Below are positions 1 to 8,612 of a stretch of 50,245 nt of DNA, piece by piece. The first letter of the stretch is position 1. Every line of letters begins with the position of its first letter. Both the position numbers and the translations under genes were made by a program. The DNA is taken from assembly GCA_013286465.1 (NCBI GenBank), contig JABDFR010000015.1, forward strand, positions 1 through 50,245. Direction: 5' to 3'. This stretch comes from Acidobacteriota bacterium. GTDB lineage: Bacteria > Acidobacteriota > Terriglobia > Acidiferrales > UBA7541. The notes under the pieces are model-generated. The model saw only the letters and a program-made list of their open reading frames with translations. It did not search any database and was not told the origin of the DNA.

Positions 1-105
1 CGGCGACCGCAAACGGGAGGGCCACGGCGGGGATAAGGGGTGATTTGATTTGACGGTGGGAGTCCGCGGTTGAGTCTGGGACTGATTTGGCTGGTCGGTT
101 GTCGG

Positions 106-128
106 AGCCGGCGGGACGCCAGCGCTAC
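106..128 (+). repeat. dispersed GC-rich hairpin repeat, copy 1
   Basis: A 23-base element able to form a hairpin (GCCGGCG paired with CGCCAGC around a short GA loop) and ending in GCGCTAC. Similar copies lie at 10009-10031 (inverted), 10157-10179 and 46355-46377, always between genes. Confidence 0.55.
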
Positions 129-171
129 GGAGTTGCTGTACAGGGATTGCCTTATTGCCGAGTTTTTTGCG

Positions 172-199
172 TTTACATATTCCGATATCGGAATGTAAT
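172..199 (+). promoter_or_regulatory. promoter with palindromic operator in the spacer
   Basis: A -35-like TTTACA (172-177) and a -10-like TGTAAT (194-199) are separated by 16 bases. The perfect 16-base palindrome ATTCCGATATCGGAAT (179-194) fills the spacer. This is a classic arrangement for a dimeric repressor that blocks RNA polymerase. The site is nearly symmetric, so a weak promoter also reads leftward (ATTACA/TGTAAA). It lies about 100 bases before the ADOP permease start. The identity of the repressor is not shown; PadR-type regulators often accompany these permeases. Confidence 0.55.
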
Positions 200-300
200 C
201 TGCGGACGGTGCGTGTGGCAATGGATGGGGGTTTTGGTAGAGAATTGGGCGGGGCGGCCCGGATTACTCTCGGGTCACATGCATCTGGAGGCCTTCGACG

Positions 301-2778
301 ATGCTTTCCTTCGATTGGATTGCTCGCGATTTCAAGGTGGCGCTGCGGTCACTGGGGCGGACTAAGGGCCTCGCGATTACGGTGGTACTCACTCTCGCGC
401 TCGGAATTGGGGCCAACGCCGCGATTTTTAGCGTCGTGCGCGGAGTCTTGCTGCGGCCGCTGGTGAATCGCGATGAAGACCGCCTCATTTATATCCGCCA
501 GAGCGCCCATGGAATTGGGATCGCCAACACGGCCATGTCCGTGCCGGAAATTCAGGATTTGGAATCCGGAGTGAAGACGGTTTCAGAGTTTGGAGATTTT
601 TCGCAGACCGGATTCACAATGATTGGGCTCGGGGAGCCGCGCGAGGTGCGCGCCGGAGTCGTTGATGGCTCGTATTTTGACGTGATGGGACTGCGCCCCG
701 TGCTGGGCCGATTGATTGATAAGCATGATGATGGGCCGAATGCTGCCGGCGTGGCCGTGCTCACTTACCGGTTTTGGATGACGGTGATCAAGGGCGATCC
801 CGCAGTGATTGGAAAAAATATCCGGCTGGACTCGGGAGGCTTGGGAGCGCGCCCGGCGACGATTATTGGAGTGCTCGAGCCTTCGGTGCCGTATCCGGCG
901 GACACCGAAATTATCGCGAACGTGGTGACAAGCCCGCATCATTTGTCGGCGACGATGGTGACAGGGCGCGTGCACCGGATGACCGAGCTTTTCGGGCGCT
1001 TGGCTCCGGGACAGACTTTGGAATCGGCGCGAGCGGAATTGAATGCAGTGCACGGCGTGATGGTAAAAGCGCACCCGGAAACTTATTCATCATCGGCGGA
1101 TTTTCGGATCAGCGCGGTAAAGCTGCGGGATCAAGTTACTTCCGGCGCGAAAACCGTTTTGTGGGTGCTGCTCGCGGCTTCAGGGCTGGTCTTTATTATC
1201 GCCTGCTCGAATGCGGCGAATTTGATTTTGGCGCGGACGGTGCGGCGCGAGGGCGAACTTTCGGTGCGCGCGGCATTGGGAGCCAGCACCGGATCGCTGC
1301 GACGGACATTGCTGGCGGATAGTTTGTTGCTATGCGGCACGGGAGCGGTGCTGGGGGTAGTGATCGCGCGCCCGATGGTGGCGGTTTTGGCGCGTTATGC
1401 GTCGCGATTTTCCGTGCGGGCGCTGGATTTGACGGTGGATTCCAGCATGCTTTGGGTTGGCGCAGGGCTGGCGGTGATCGCGTCGGTGCTTTTGGCCTTC
1501 GTGCCGCGATTGCCCTCGGCGGAAGGCGCCAATGGATTGAATATGGCCAGCGGCGGCGTGCGCATCACCGGAAGCACTGGCCGGCGTTTGCGAATTTTTG
1601 CAGTGGTGCAGATCGCGGCGTCGTTCATGTTGCTGGCCGGCGCGGGGATGTTGCTGAAGACGTTGATGTCGTTGCAGGAGGCGCGCACGGCGTTTGATAT
1701 GCAGCACGTGCTGGCCTTGAATGTGCCGATCGTTTCTTATGGGCGCACGACCGAACAGATACAGGGTTTTTACCGCGAAGCCCTGCGGCAAATCGCAGCG
1801 CTCCCGGGAGTAGATCGCGTGGCGGTGGGAACCGCGGTTCCCTGGCGCGACGCGGGAATTTTTGGGCCGGGATTCCAATATTCGTTTGATGGGCACGTGC
1901 GCGGAAGCGGTGAAGAAGATCCGCGAGCGTCGTTTCGTACCGTATCGCCGGGATTTTTTGCGGCAGTCGGCGTTCCGATGATTTCCGGTCGCGATTTCAA
2001 TGATTCCGATCGCGCGGATACGGAACGCGTCGTGATTGTGAGCCAGAGCCTGGCGCAGGGGATGTTTCCGGGTCAGGATGCGGTGGGGCATCACTTGAGG
2101 TGGACCGATCCGGTGATGGCTTTTATTAACGTGGATACCGGGCCGCGGCGGATTGTGGGCGTTTCGGCTGATGCCGACGATGAGAATGTGGTGCCGGGCG
2201 CCGCGATGACGATTTATCACCCGTTTGAGCAGGAAATTGGCGGCGGACGATTATTCGTTCATGCGCACGGCGATCCTTATGCTCTGGTGCCCCCGATTAC
2301 CCGCATCATTCGCGATCTTTCGGCGGATCAACCGGTGGAACACGCGGCCACTCTCGAGGATGTGCGCGCTGAAGTTTTGACGCCCGATCGGCTAAATGCG
2401 CTCGTATTCGGCGTGTTTGCAGCAGTGGCGCTGGCAATCGCGGTGATAGGAGTGGCAGGCGTCTTGGTATTTTCGGTGAGCGGACGGACTCGGGAATTTG
2501 GGATCCGCTTGGCGCTCGGTGCGCAGCCCCGACATTTGCTAACCAGCGTAATCGCGCAGGGGGCTTTGATGGCTGGCGCTGGAATTTTGGCGGGCGCAGT
2601 TTTTGGCTACGTGATTGCCCGCGTGGCAAATAGTTATGTGGTCGGGATGCGCATGCCGGATTTCTGGCCGGTGATTGCGTCGGCGTTTGTGTTGCTGGGC
2701 GCGGCGATGGTCGCTTCAGTTTTGCCGGCGGCTCGGGCAGCGCGCATTGATGTGATGTCGGCGTTGCGCGCGGAATGA
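301..2778 (+). CDS. ADOP-type (MacB-like) ABC transporter permease
   Basis: An 825-residue inner-membrane protein with two MacB/FtsX modules in tandem, the layout of acidobacterial duplicated orphan permeases. An N-terminal membrane helix (about residues 24-46, with the family motif [16 protein letters not shown]) precedes a periplasmic MacB core domain. Three helices of the first FtsX domain follow at about 285-405. A second helix and periplasmic domain start near 430, and the last FtsX domain occupies 705-820 and ends with the typical R-A-A-R-I-D-V-M-S-A-L-R tail. It lacks the N-terminal cytoplasmic prefix domain found in the second ADOP gene at 4934-7564. The start has a GGAGG site. No ATPase gene is nearby, so it either uses an ATPase from elsewhere or does something other than transport. 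The next gene starts 20 bases downstream, so the two are probably co-transcribed. Family certain, substrate unknown. Confidence 0.9.
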   Translation: MLSFDWIARDFKVALRSLGRTKGLAITVVLTLALGIGANAAIFSVVRGVLLRPLVNRDEDRLIYIRQSAHGIGIANTAMSVPEIQDLESGVKTVSEFGDFSQTGFTMIGLGEPREVRAGVVDGSYFDVMGLRPVLGRLIDKHDDGPNAAGVAVLTYRFWMTVIKGDPAVIGKNIRLDSGGLGARPATIIGVLEPSVPYPADTEIIANVVTSPHHLSATMVTGRVHRMTELFGRLAPGQTLESARAELNAVHGVMVKAHPETYSSSADFRISAVKLRDQVTSGAKTVLWVLLAASGLVFIIACSNAANLILARTVRREGELSVRAALGASTGSLRRTLLADSLLLCGTGAVLGVVIARPMVAVLARYASRFSVRALDLTVDSSMLWVGAGLAVIASVLLAFVPRLPSAEGANGLNMASGGVRITGSTGRRLRIFAVVQIAASFMLLAGAGMLLKTLMSLQEARTAFDMQHVLALNVPIVSYGRTTEQIQGFYREALRQIAALPGVDRVAVGTAVPWRDAGIFGPGFQYSFDGHVRGSGEEDPRASFRTVSPGFFAAVGVPMISGRDFNDSDRADTERVVIVSQSLAQGMFPGQDAVGHHLRWTDPVMAFINVDTGPRRIVGVSADADDENVVPGAAMTIYHPFEQEIGGGRLFVHAHGDPYALVPPITRIIRDLSADQPVEHAATLEDVRAEVLTPDRLNALVFGVFAAVALAIAVIGVAGVLVFSVSGRTREFGIRLALGAQPRHLLTSVIAQGALMAGAGILAGAVFGYVIARVANSYVVGMRMPDFWPVIASAFVLLGAAMVASVLPAARAARIDVMSALRAE

Positions 2779-2797
2779 GCGGGCGCGGAATATAAAA

Positions 2798-3394
2798 TTG
2801 CATCCGGTGCCATTCGCCGCCGTACGGATTTACACCGTGGTGTTCTGGATCGCGTTTGGGCTCTGGATAGTCCCAGAGCTGATTGCTTCAGCGCTCAAGC
2901 GATCGGCGGATTCCTCGATGCGCCGCGATCGGGGATCGCTGCGCTTGATCTCCTTCCTGTGGTGCGTCGGACTCATCGCGGGCTTTTCCCTTTCCGAATT
3001 TCTACCGAGCGCGGCGATTTCGTCTCAGCGGAATTTTCTTTTTTTCGTCGGCGTATGCTTGATGGTTTCAGGGGCGGCGTTTCGCTGGTATTCGGCGGGG
3101 CTGCTGGGTAAATATTTTACTTTTGATGTGGCCGTAGAGAGCGGTCACGAGTTGATCGAAGCCGGGCCTTACCGCTATATCCGCCATCCTTCGTATACCG
3201 GAGCGCTATTGAGTTTGCTGGGATTTGGATTGGCGCTCGGGAATTGGGCTGGGCTTGCCGCAGCGGTGGGTTGCCTGGGGATTGCTTACGCATATCGCAT
3301 TCCGGTAGAGGAAGCGGCCCTGGCTTCTGCGCTGGGGGAGAATTACGTGCGTTATAGGAAGCGTACCTGGCGGCTCGTGCCGTTTTTGTTTTAG
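2798..3394 (+). CDS. isoprenylcysteine carboxyl methyltransferase-like membrane protein
   Basis: A 198-residue integral membrane protein with about five hydrophobic segments. The C-terminal half carries the ICMT/PEMT-type SAM-binding signature G-P-Y-R-Y-I-R-H-P-S-Y-T-G (about residues 125-137) and the terminal E-N-Y-x-x-Y-x-K-R-T-W-R motif. Bacterial members methylate carboxyl groups or small lipophilic acceptors; the substrate here cannot be read from sequence. The start is a TTG with no clear ribosome-binding site, 20 bases after the ADOP permease stop. A GTG four codons later is an alternative. The spacing suggests one transcript with the permease and perhaps the oxidoreductase that follows. 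Confidence 0.8.
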   Translation: MHPVPFAAVRIYTVVFWIAFGLWIVPELIASALKRSADSSMRRDRGSLRLISFLWCVGLIAGFSLSEFLPSAAISSQRNFLFFVGVCLMVSGAAFRWYSAGLLGKYFTFDVAVESGHELIEAGPYRYIRHPSYTGALLSLLGFGLALGNWAGLAAAVGCLGIAYAYRIPVEEAALASALGENYVRYRKRTWRLVPFLF

Positions 3395-3428
3395 CGCAAA
3401 GTTTCACGAGCATATCGATCGGGGAAAA

Positions 3429-4913
3429 ATGATTACGCGGCGGGAATTCGTCGGTTCCTCTTTGGCCCTCGCCTGTACTTCGCATCTATCGCGGTGGCTG
3501 GCAGCAGAGACAGATTCTCTCCTCGTTAACGACGTTCATTCCCAACTGAATCCCACGCGCGTGCTGGGAATTTCGCAGCCGCGAAGCCTGGAGGACGTGC
3601 AGAGCATTGTTCGCGCGGCTCGCAAGGTGCGGCATAAAATTTCTATCGCCGGCGGCCGCCACGCGATGGGAGGACAGCAATTTGGCGCGGACACGCAACT
3701 GATCGACATCAGAACCTTGAATCGAGTGCTGCATTTGGATCGCGAGACTGGGATTTTGGAGGTGGAATCTGGAATCGAGTGGCCCGAATTGATTGAGGGA
3801 TATTTAGCGCTGCAGAAAGACGATGTCGCGGGTTGGGGAATTGCCCAGAAGCAGACGGGAGCGGACCGCATTACGATCGCCGGAACGATTGCGGCGAACG
3901 CGCACGGCCGCGGGTTGCGGATGCGGCCGTTTATCAGCGATGTGGAATCGTTTGTGCTGGTGGATGCTGCGGGAACGCCGCGGAATTGCAGTCGAACGGA
4001 GAATGCCGAATTATTTCGGCTGGTTCACGGAGGATATGGGCTTTTCGGAGTGGTGACTTCGGTTCGGCTGCGGCTGGCGAAACGGACGAAAGTGGAGCGC
4101 GTGGTGGAAATTCGGACCGTCGATGGCTTGATCGCTGCGTTCGAAAAACGGATTGCCGGCGGATTTCTCTATGGCGATTTCCAGTTTTCGATCGAGCGCG
4201 CTACAGAGGACTTTTTGAACAAGGGCGTTTTCTCGTGTTACCGGCCGGTGCCGGTGGATACTCCGATTCCCGCCGCCGAGAAACAGTTGACCGACGAAAA
4301 TTGGAGGCAGCTTCTATTTCTGGCGCATGCGGATCCGAAGCAAGCGTTCAAGAAATACTCGGACTACTATCTCTCGACGAATGGGCAGGTGTACTGGTCG
4401 GATTTGCATCAATTGAGCATTTATCCGGACAACTACCATCGCGAAATCGATGCCAAGCTGCACGCTCCGTATCCCGCAACCGAGATGATCACGGAAATTG
4501 ATGTGCCGCGGGCGGCGCTCGTGGATTTTTTGGGCGAGGTGCGCGAAGATTTTCGCAAGAATCAAACCGAATTGATCTATGGGACTGTGCGTTTGATCGA
4601 GCGCGATGAGCAGAGTTTCTTGGCTTGGGCCAAGCAGCCTTATGCTTGCACCATTTTTAATTTGCATACGGTGCATAGTCCGGACGGGCTGCGGCGCTCG
4701 CAAGAGGCCTTTCGGCGCTTGATCGATATGGCGGCCCGGCGGGGCGGGACTTACTACCTGACTTATCATCGTTGGGCCACGCGGAATCAGGTGGAGAGTT
4801 GTTATCCTCAATTTTCGGAATTTTTACGCCAAAAGAAAAAATACGACGCGCACGAGATTTTTCAGAGTGATTGGTACCGGCATTATCGGAGCATGTTTGC
4901 CGATCGCCTGTAG
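3429..4913 (+). CDS. Tat-exported FAD-binding oxidoreductase (PCMH/aldonolactone oxidase type)
   Basis: A 494-residue flavoprotein. It begins with a twin-arginine signal (T-R-R-E-F-V, residues 3-8, then a short hydrophobic stretch), so it should be exported folded to the periplasm. The PCMH-type FAD-binding domain spans about residues 40-225, with the A-G-G-R-H-A-M-G-G flavin loop near 75-83 and a second G-T-I-A-A-N-A-H-G-R-G segment near 150-160. The C-terminal half resembles the D-arabinono-1,4-lactone/L-gulonolactone oxidase cap and ends in the family-like F-Q-S-D-W-Y-R-H-Y segment. The flavin loop has no obvious covalent-attachment histidine in the usual place. It starts 35 bases after the ICMT-like gene, behind a GGGG-rich site. 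The substrate is probably a sugar lactone or alcohol; this is inferred from the family only. Confidence 0.82.
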   Translation: MITRREFVGSSLALACTSHLSRWLAAETDSLLVNDVHSQLNPTRVLGISQPRSLEDVQSIVRAARKVRHKISIAGGRHAMGGQQFGADTQLIDIRTLNRVLHLDRETGILEVESGIEWPELIEGYLALQKDDVAGWGIAQKQTGADRITIAGTIAANAHGRGLRMRPFISDVESFVLVDAAGTPRNCSRTENAELFRLVHGGYGLFGVVTSVRLRLAKRTKVERVVEIRTVDGLIAAFEKRIAGGFLYGDFQFSIERATEDFLNKGVFSCYRPVPVDTPIPAAEKQLTDENWRQLLFLAHADPKQAFKKYSDYYLSTNGQVYWSDLHQLSIYPDNYHREIDAKLHAPYPATEMITEIDVPRAALVDFLGEVREDFRKNQTELIYGTVRLIERDEQSFLAWAKQPYACTIFNLHTVHSPDGLRRSQEAFRRLIDMAARRGGTYYLTYHRWATRNQVESCYPQFSEFLRQKKKYDAHEIFQSDWYRHYRSMFADRL

Positions 4914-4933
4914 CTCGAGTCTCCGCTCCCCAG

Positions 4934-7564
4934 CTATTCGTACCTTAGGGCTCGGATGGGATCTACCTTCGTGGCCCGGCGGGCCGGGAGGTAGCCGGCT
5001 GTTGCGGCTACCGCGGCCAGGATTGCTACTACCGCTGCCAGCGTTAATGGGTCTGTGGCCGAGACGTTGAATAGCATGTGGCTTAGTAGGTGGCTGGCTG
5101 CCAAGGCTGCCGGGATGCCCACTGACAGGCCTGTCGCGGCTAAGATAAGCGTTTCTTTCAGGATCATCTGCAGGATGTTTGCGCGCGTAGCACCCAAGGC
5201 CACGCGGATGCCGATTTCGTTGGTCCGGCAGCTTACGGAGTAGGAGATCACGCCGAAAATTCCGATGGCCGAGAGGATCAGCGCCATTCCTGCGAAAAGG
5301 CTCAGCAACACGGTGCGGAATTTTGGTTGAGCGGCGGAGGCTTCGATTTCTTCCGGGATTTGCGCGATGCCGGTGATGGGGAGATCTTTGTCGATTCTGT
5401 GCACTTGCTCGCGGACGGCGTTGGCGACGCTCTCGGGATTCAGCGTGGTCTTGATAACTAGATTGGCGCCCCAGAACGTAGCTTGAGTATAGGGCGCGTA
5501 CATCATGGGCCCAGGATTTTGGCCCAGCGAAACATCGCGCACGTCCCCCACCACCCCGACGATCTGCCGCGAGACTTCGCCTTCTGGTGGCAGGCCAAAG
5601 GTCAGAAATTTCCCGATAGGATTTTGATTGGGGAAATAGGTGCGCGCCAGTTGCTGGTTGATGACGGCCACTCGTGGCGCGGTGTCGCTGTCGCGTTGAT
5701 CGAAGGGACGGCCGGCCAACAGCGGGATGGCCATCACTTGGAAATATTCCGGGCTGATGGAAACAAAGTCGGCAGTGCGCGAGGTACCGGGGGAAAGCGG
5801 GGGATTGCCTTCGATCCCGAAGCCGATGTTTACCTGGCCGTCGGTGATGGGCCGGGGAACCACCACGGCGGAATTTTGCAGCCCTGGTTGGGCTTGAATG
5901 TTCGCCAGCAGGGTGGAGGAAAAGGCGGCCCATTCTTTCGACGTGGCGTATTGGCTGATGGGAAGATCGATGTTCGCCTGCAGCGTGTGCTCGGCATCGA
6001 AGCCTGGATTTACGGAAATTAGTTTCGAGAAGCTGCGCAGGAACAGCCCCGCGGCTACTAGTAGGACCATCGCCAGCGCGATTTCCGCGGCGGCTAGATA
6101 GCTGCGCGCCCGGCGGCGCGTGGCGAGCTCGCCGGAGCGGGCGCCGCCTTCGCGCAAATTCGATTGCAGATTGTAATTCGCGGCGAAGAGAGCCGGGGCT
6201 AGGCCAAAGGCGCAACTTGCCAGGACCGCCAGAACAAGCGCAAAGGCCAGAACGAAATTATCCACGCGGATGGCGTTGAGTTGCGGAAAATCGGGCGGCA
6301 GTAATGCGCTTAGGGCTTGAACGCCCCAGTACGCGAGACCGATTCCGGCGATGCCGCCGAGAAGGCCGAGCACAGCAGTTTCGGTGAGCAATTGCCGGAC
6401 TATGCGTTTGCGGCCGGCGCCGAGCGCGGTGCGTACGGCGATTTCGCGCCCGCGCGAGGTCGCGCGCGTAAGAAGCAAGTTCGCTAGATTGGTGCAGGCG
6501 ATCAGGAGAACCAGACCGACTGCCCCGAAGAGAACGAGCAACGCGGGCTTTACGTTCTCGATCAACATGCTGTGTAGCGGCATCATGTGAATCTGCCAGC
6601 CGCGATTTTCGTCGGGAAATTCTGCGGCCAGGCGGGCGCTGATTGTGTCCAGCTCGGTTTGGGCTTGGGCTGGCGAGATGCCGGGCTTTAGCCTGGCCGT
6701 AATCCGCAAATAGTGGCCGCCGCGGCGATCCATCCATTGGCCGAACACGGGATCCTGAACCAGCGGAACCCAAAGTTGATTGGGTTGATTGACGTTCGGG
6801 AAACGGAAGGCGGCTGGCATCACGCCGACTACTGTGAAAGATCGCTTATCTAGTTCGATGGTGCCGCCCACGATTTTCGGATCGGCATTGAACATGGTAC
6901 GCCAAAGGTTTTCGCTGAGGATTGTGACGGGGGCGGCGCCGTGTTTGCCGTCTTCGGGATAGAAAATGCGTCCGGCTAAGGGATGTACTTGGAAAAGCGA
7001 GAACAATTCGGGCGTGGCGATCGAGGCGTTGACTACCGTGGGCTCGCCGCGGCCGATTAGGGTGAGTTGATGTTGCTGCGTGCCTGCGATTTCGGTGAAT
7101 GTAGAATTTTGTTGGCGGAGCTCGGTTAAATTCGGATACGACATGCCGGTGAAGGGCACGCCTTCTTGCGGCTCGGTTTCGAAGATCGTGACGAGTTGCG
7201 TTGGTTGCGGGTACGGGAGCGGCTTTAGCAGGACGGCATAGACTACGCTGAAGATGGCGGTGTTTGCGCCTATGCCCAGGGCTAGTATGAGAACTGCGAT
7301 TGCCGTAAAGCCGGGATTTTTTCTTAAGATCCGCATGCCGTAGCGGATATCTTGCAGAAATTGTTCTAGCCAGACAGGATTCCAGATTTCGTGCGTGTCT
7401 TCTTTGATTTTGGTTACGTTTCCGAATTTGCGGACGGCCGCGTAGTGCGCTTCTTTGGGAGACATGCCTTTGGCGATGTTGTCTTGGGTTTCGATTTCTA
7501 TGTGTAGGCGGATGTCTTCGTCGAGGTTGTCCAGCGGGTGATTGCGGGTGTCTTTAGTAGACAT
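4934..7564 (-). CDS. ADOP-type ABC transporter permease with N-terminal prefix domain
   Basis: An 876-residue tandem MacB/FtsX permease. Residues 1-70 form the soluble prefix domain typical of ADOP proteins ([10 protein letters not shown], then P-K-E-A-x-x-A-A-x-R-K-F-G-N). The first membrane helix follows at about 90-112 with [16 protein letters not shown]. Two periplasmic MacB core regions and two FtsX three-helix sets come after it, ending in the usual [14 protein letters not shown]. It is convergent with the FAD oxidoreductase, 20 bases away. The SDR gene lies upstream on the same strand. No ribosome-binding site is visible before the ATG, and a possible promoter lies so close (7571-7601) that the message may be leaderless. 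No ATPase partner is in the window. Confidence 0.92.
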   Translation of the reverse strand: MSTKDTRNHPLDNLDEDIRLHIEIETQDNIAKGMSPKEAHYAAVRKFGNVTKIKEDTHEIWNPVWLEQFLQDIRYGMRILRKNPGFTAIAVLILALGIGANTAIFSVVYAVLLKPLPYPQPTQLVTIFETEPQEGVPFTGMSYPNLTELRQQNSTFTEIAGTQQHQLTLIGRGEPTVVNASIATPELFSLFQVHPLAGRIFYPEDGKHGAAPVTILSENLWRTMFNADPKIVGGTIELDKRSFTVVGVMPAAFRFPNVNQPNQLWVPLVQDPVFGQWMDRRGGHYLRITARLKPGISPAQAQTELDTISARLAAEFPDENRGWQIHMMPLHSMLIENVKPALLVLFGAVGLVLLIACTNLANLLLTRATSRGREIAVRTALGAGRKRIVRQLLTETAVLGLLGGIAGIGLAYWGVQALSALLPPDFPQLNAIRVDNFVLAFALVLAVLASCAFGLAPALFAANYNLQSNLREGGARSGELATRRRARSYLAAAEIALAMVLLVAAGLFLRSFSKLISVNPGFDAEHTLQANIDLPISQYATSKEWAAFSSTLLANIQAQPGLQNSAVVVPRPITDGQVNIGFGIEGNPPLSPGTSRTADFVSISPEYFQVMAIPLLAGRPFDQRDSDTAPRVAVINQQLARTYFPNQNPIGKFLTFGLPPEGEVSRQIVGVVGDVRDVSLGQNPGPMMYAPYTQATFWGANLVIKTTLNPESVANAVREQVHRIDKDLPITGIAQIPEEIEASAAQPKFRTVLLSLFAGMALILSAIGIFGVISYSVSCRTNEIGIRVALGATRANILQMILKETLILAATGLSVGIPAALAASHLLSHMLFNVSATDPLTLAAVVAILAAVAATAGYLPARRATKVDPIRALRYE

Positions 7565-7570
7565 TCTAGG

Positions 7571-7601
7571 TGAGGGTAAGGCCGTTCCCGTAGAATGTCA
7601 A
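7571..7601 (-). promoter_or_regulatory. possible promoter of second ADOP permease
   Basis: Read on the minus strand, a perfect TTGACA (7596-7601) is followed after 17 bases by a weak TACCCT (7573-7578). The -10 box ends only eight bases before the ATG, so a transcript would be leaderless or nearly so, which fits the missing ribosome-binding site. The -10 match is poor, hence the low confidence. Confidence 0.35.
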
Positions 7602-7635
7602 GGGGAAGGAGTTCCCCGCGCCCTCGCTCGCTGCG

Positions 7636-8367
7636 CTAGGGCTTTTGCGTGGGGCGTAGATCGATCTCGCTGATAAAGCTTTGCGGGGCCTGCGTGACGA
7701 TTGTTGCTACTGCGTGGGCTACGTCCTCGGGTTGCAATAGTTTTGAAGTGTCGCGGCCGGTGTGCGGCGAAAAATCTGTGGCCACGCTGCCTGGGCAGAC
7801 GGCGCTTACTCTTATGTTGTGGGCGCGCAGATCTTCGGCCATGCAGGTGGTTAGGCCCATCAGGCCCCATTTGGAGGCGCAATAGATTCCGCCTCCGGCA
7901 AAGGCATTTTTGCCGGCAAGCGAGCTGATATTCACGACGTGGCCGCGCTTTCTTTCGATCATTCCCGGAACGACGGCGCGGGTTACCAGGAACACCGACT
8001 TCAAGTTGGTGTCTAATACCGCATCCCAATCGGCTTCGCTCATCTGATGCGCCGGGCCGAATCGGCCGATACCTGCATTGTTGATCAGTATGTCGATGGG
8101 ACCGAGCTCGCGATGTGTCCTCTCGACCAGCTTCTGAATCTCATTCGAATGAGTGACGTCTGCCACCATCGTGAGCGAGTCAAAACCATTGCGGCGTAAG
8201 TCGGCGCCCGCGGATTCGAGCCGAGCGGCATCGCGTGCGCAAAGGCTGAGGCGCGCCCCGAGTTGCGCAAGCTTGCGCGCAATGGCTAAGCCGATGCCCC
8301 GGCTCGCGCCGGTGATCAGCGCGATGTTTCCTTCCAGCGGCTTGCTTGCGGCGTTCGAACTCTCCAT
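7636..8367 (-). CDS. SDR-family NAD(P)-dependent oxidoreductase
   Basis: A 243-residue classical short-chain dehydrogenase/reductase. The Rossmann dinucleotide motif T-G-A-S-R-G-I-G is at residues 19-26, N-N-A-G at 97-100 region, and the catalytic Ser148, Tyr162 and Lys166 (Y-C-A-S-K) are all present. Length and motif spacing match the 3-ketoacyl-ACP-reductase-like group, but the substrate cannot be deduced. I chose the ATG at 8367 because GGGGAG lies nine bases upstream. A longer frame from 8409 has no ribosome-binding site and adds fourteen non-conserved residues. It lies 70 bases upstream of the second ADOP permease, in the same direction. Confidence 0.88.
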   Translation of the reverse strand: MESSNAASKPLEGNIALITGASRGIGLAIARKLAQLGARLSLCARDAARLESAGADLRRNGFDSLTMVADVTHSNEIQKLVERTHRELGPIDILINNAGIGRFGPAHQMSEADWDAVLDTNLKSVFLVTRAVVPGMIERKRGHVVNISSLAGKNAFAGGGIYCASKWGLMGLTTCMAEDLRAHNIRVSAVCPGSVATDFSPHTGRDTSKLLQPEDVAHAVATIVTQAPQSFISEIDLRPTQKP

Positions 8368-8483
8368 TTCCAAAATCTCCCCAGGCGACCTTCGCGGCGC
8401 AGTCACCATCTTAGCATCTAGGCGGGAAAGTGACGGGGAGCGCGCCAGGGTTGCGATCCGGTTGCAGAATGCATCGATTAGCC

Positions 8484-8512
8484 TTGCACGCCCGAAATGC
8501 TTTTCCTATAAT
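8484..8512 (+). promoter_or_regulatory. strong sigma-70-type promoter
   Basis: TTGCAC (8484-8489) and a perfect TATAAT (8507-8512) are separated by exactly 17 bases. The expected transcript would start near 8519 and carry a leader of about 95 bases before the gene at 8613. Confidence 0.75.
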
Positions 8513-8612
8513 CCCGTAGCTTTTCTAATCCAACGTCCCTGCAGGGGTCGTAATTCCTTTGGTTCCGACCGCTTGCCTAAATATTAATTTTGTTTGAGGA
8601 GGCAGGTAAACA

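Larger units (their letters stand above)
1..300. other. intergenic region before first ADOP permease
   Basis: No convincing gene is seen here; the short open frames lack ribosome-binding sites and family features. The stretch holds a copy of a dispersed GC-rich hairpin repeat (106-128), a promoter with a palindromic operator in its spacer (172-199), and a strong ribosome-binding site (GGAGG, nine bases before the ATG at 301). The gene to the left, outside the window, is unknown. Confidence 0.6.

Noticed and set aside
1330-2220. 296-residue minus-strand open frame opposite the first ADOP gene
   Set aside because: His/Arg-rich shadow without start signals.
4824-6215. 463-residue open frame on the minus strand in another phase of the ADOP gene
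   Set aside because: It overlaps the real permease, is Arg/Pro/His-rich without domain motifs, and has no ribosome-binding site; a shadow of codon bias.
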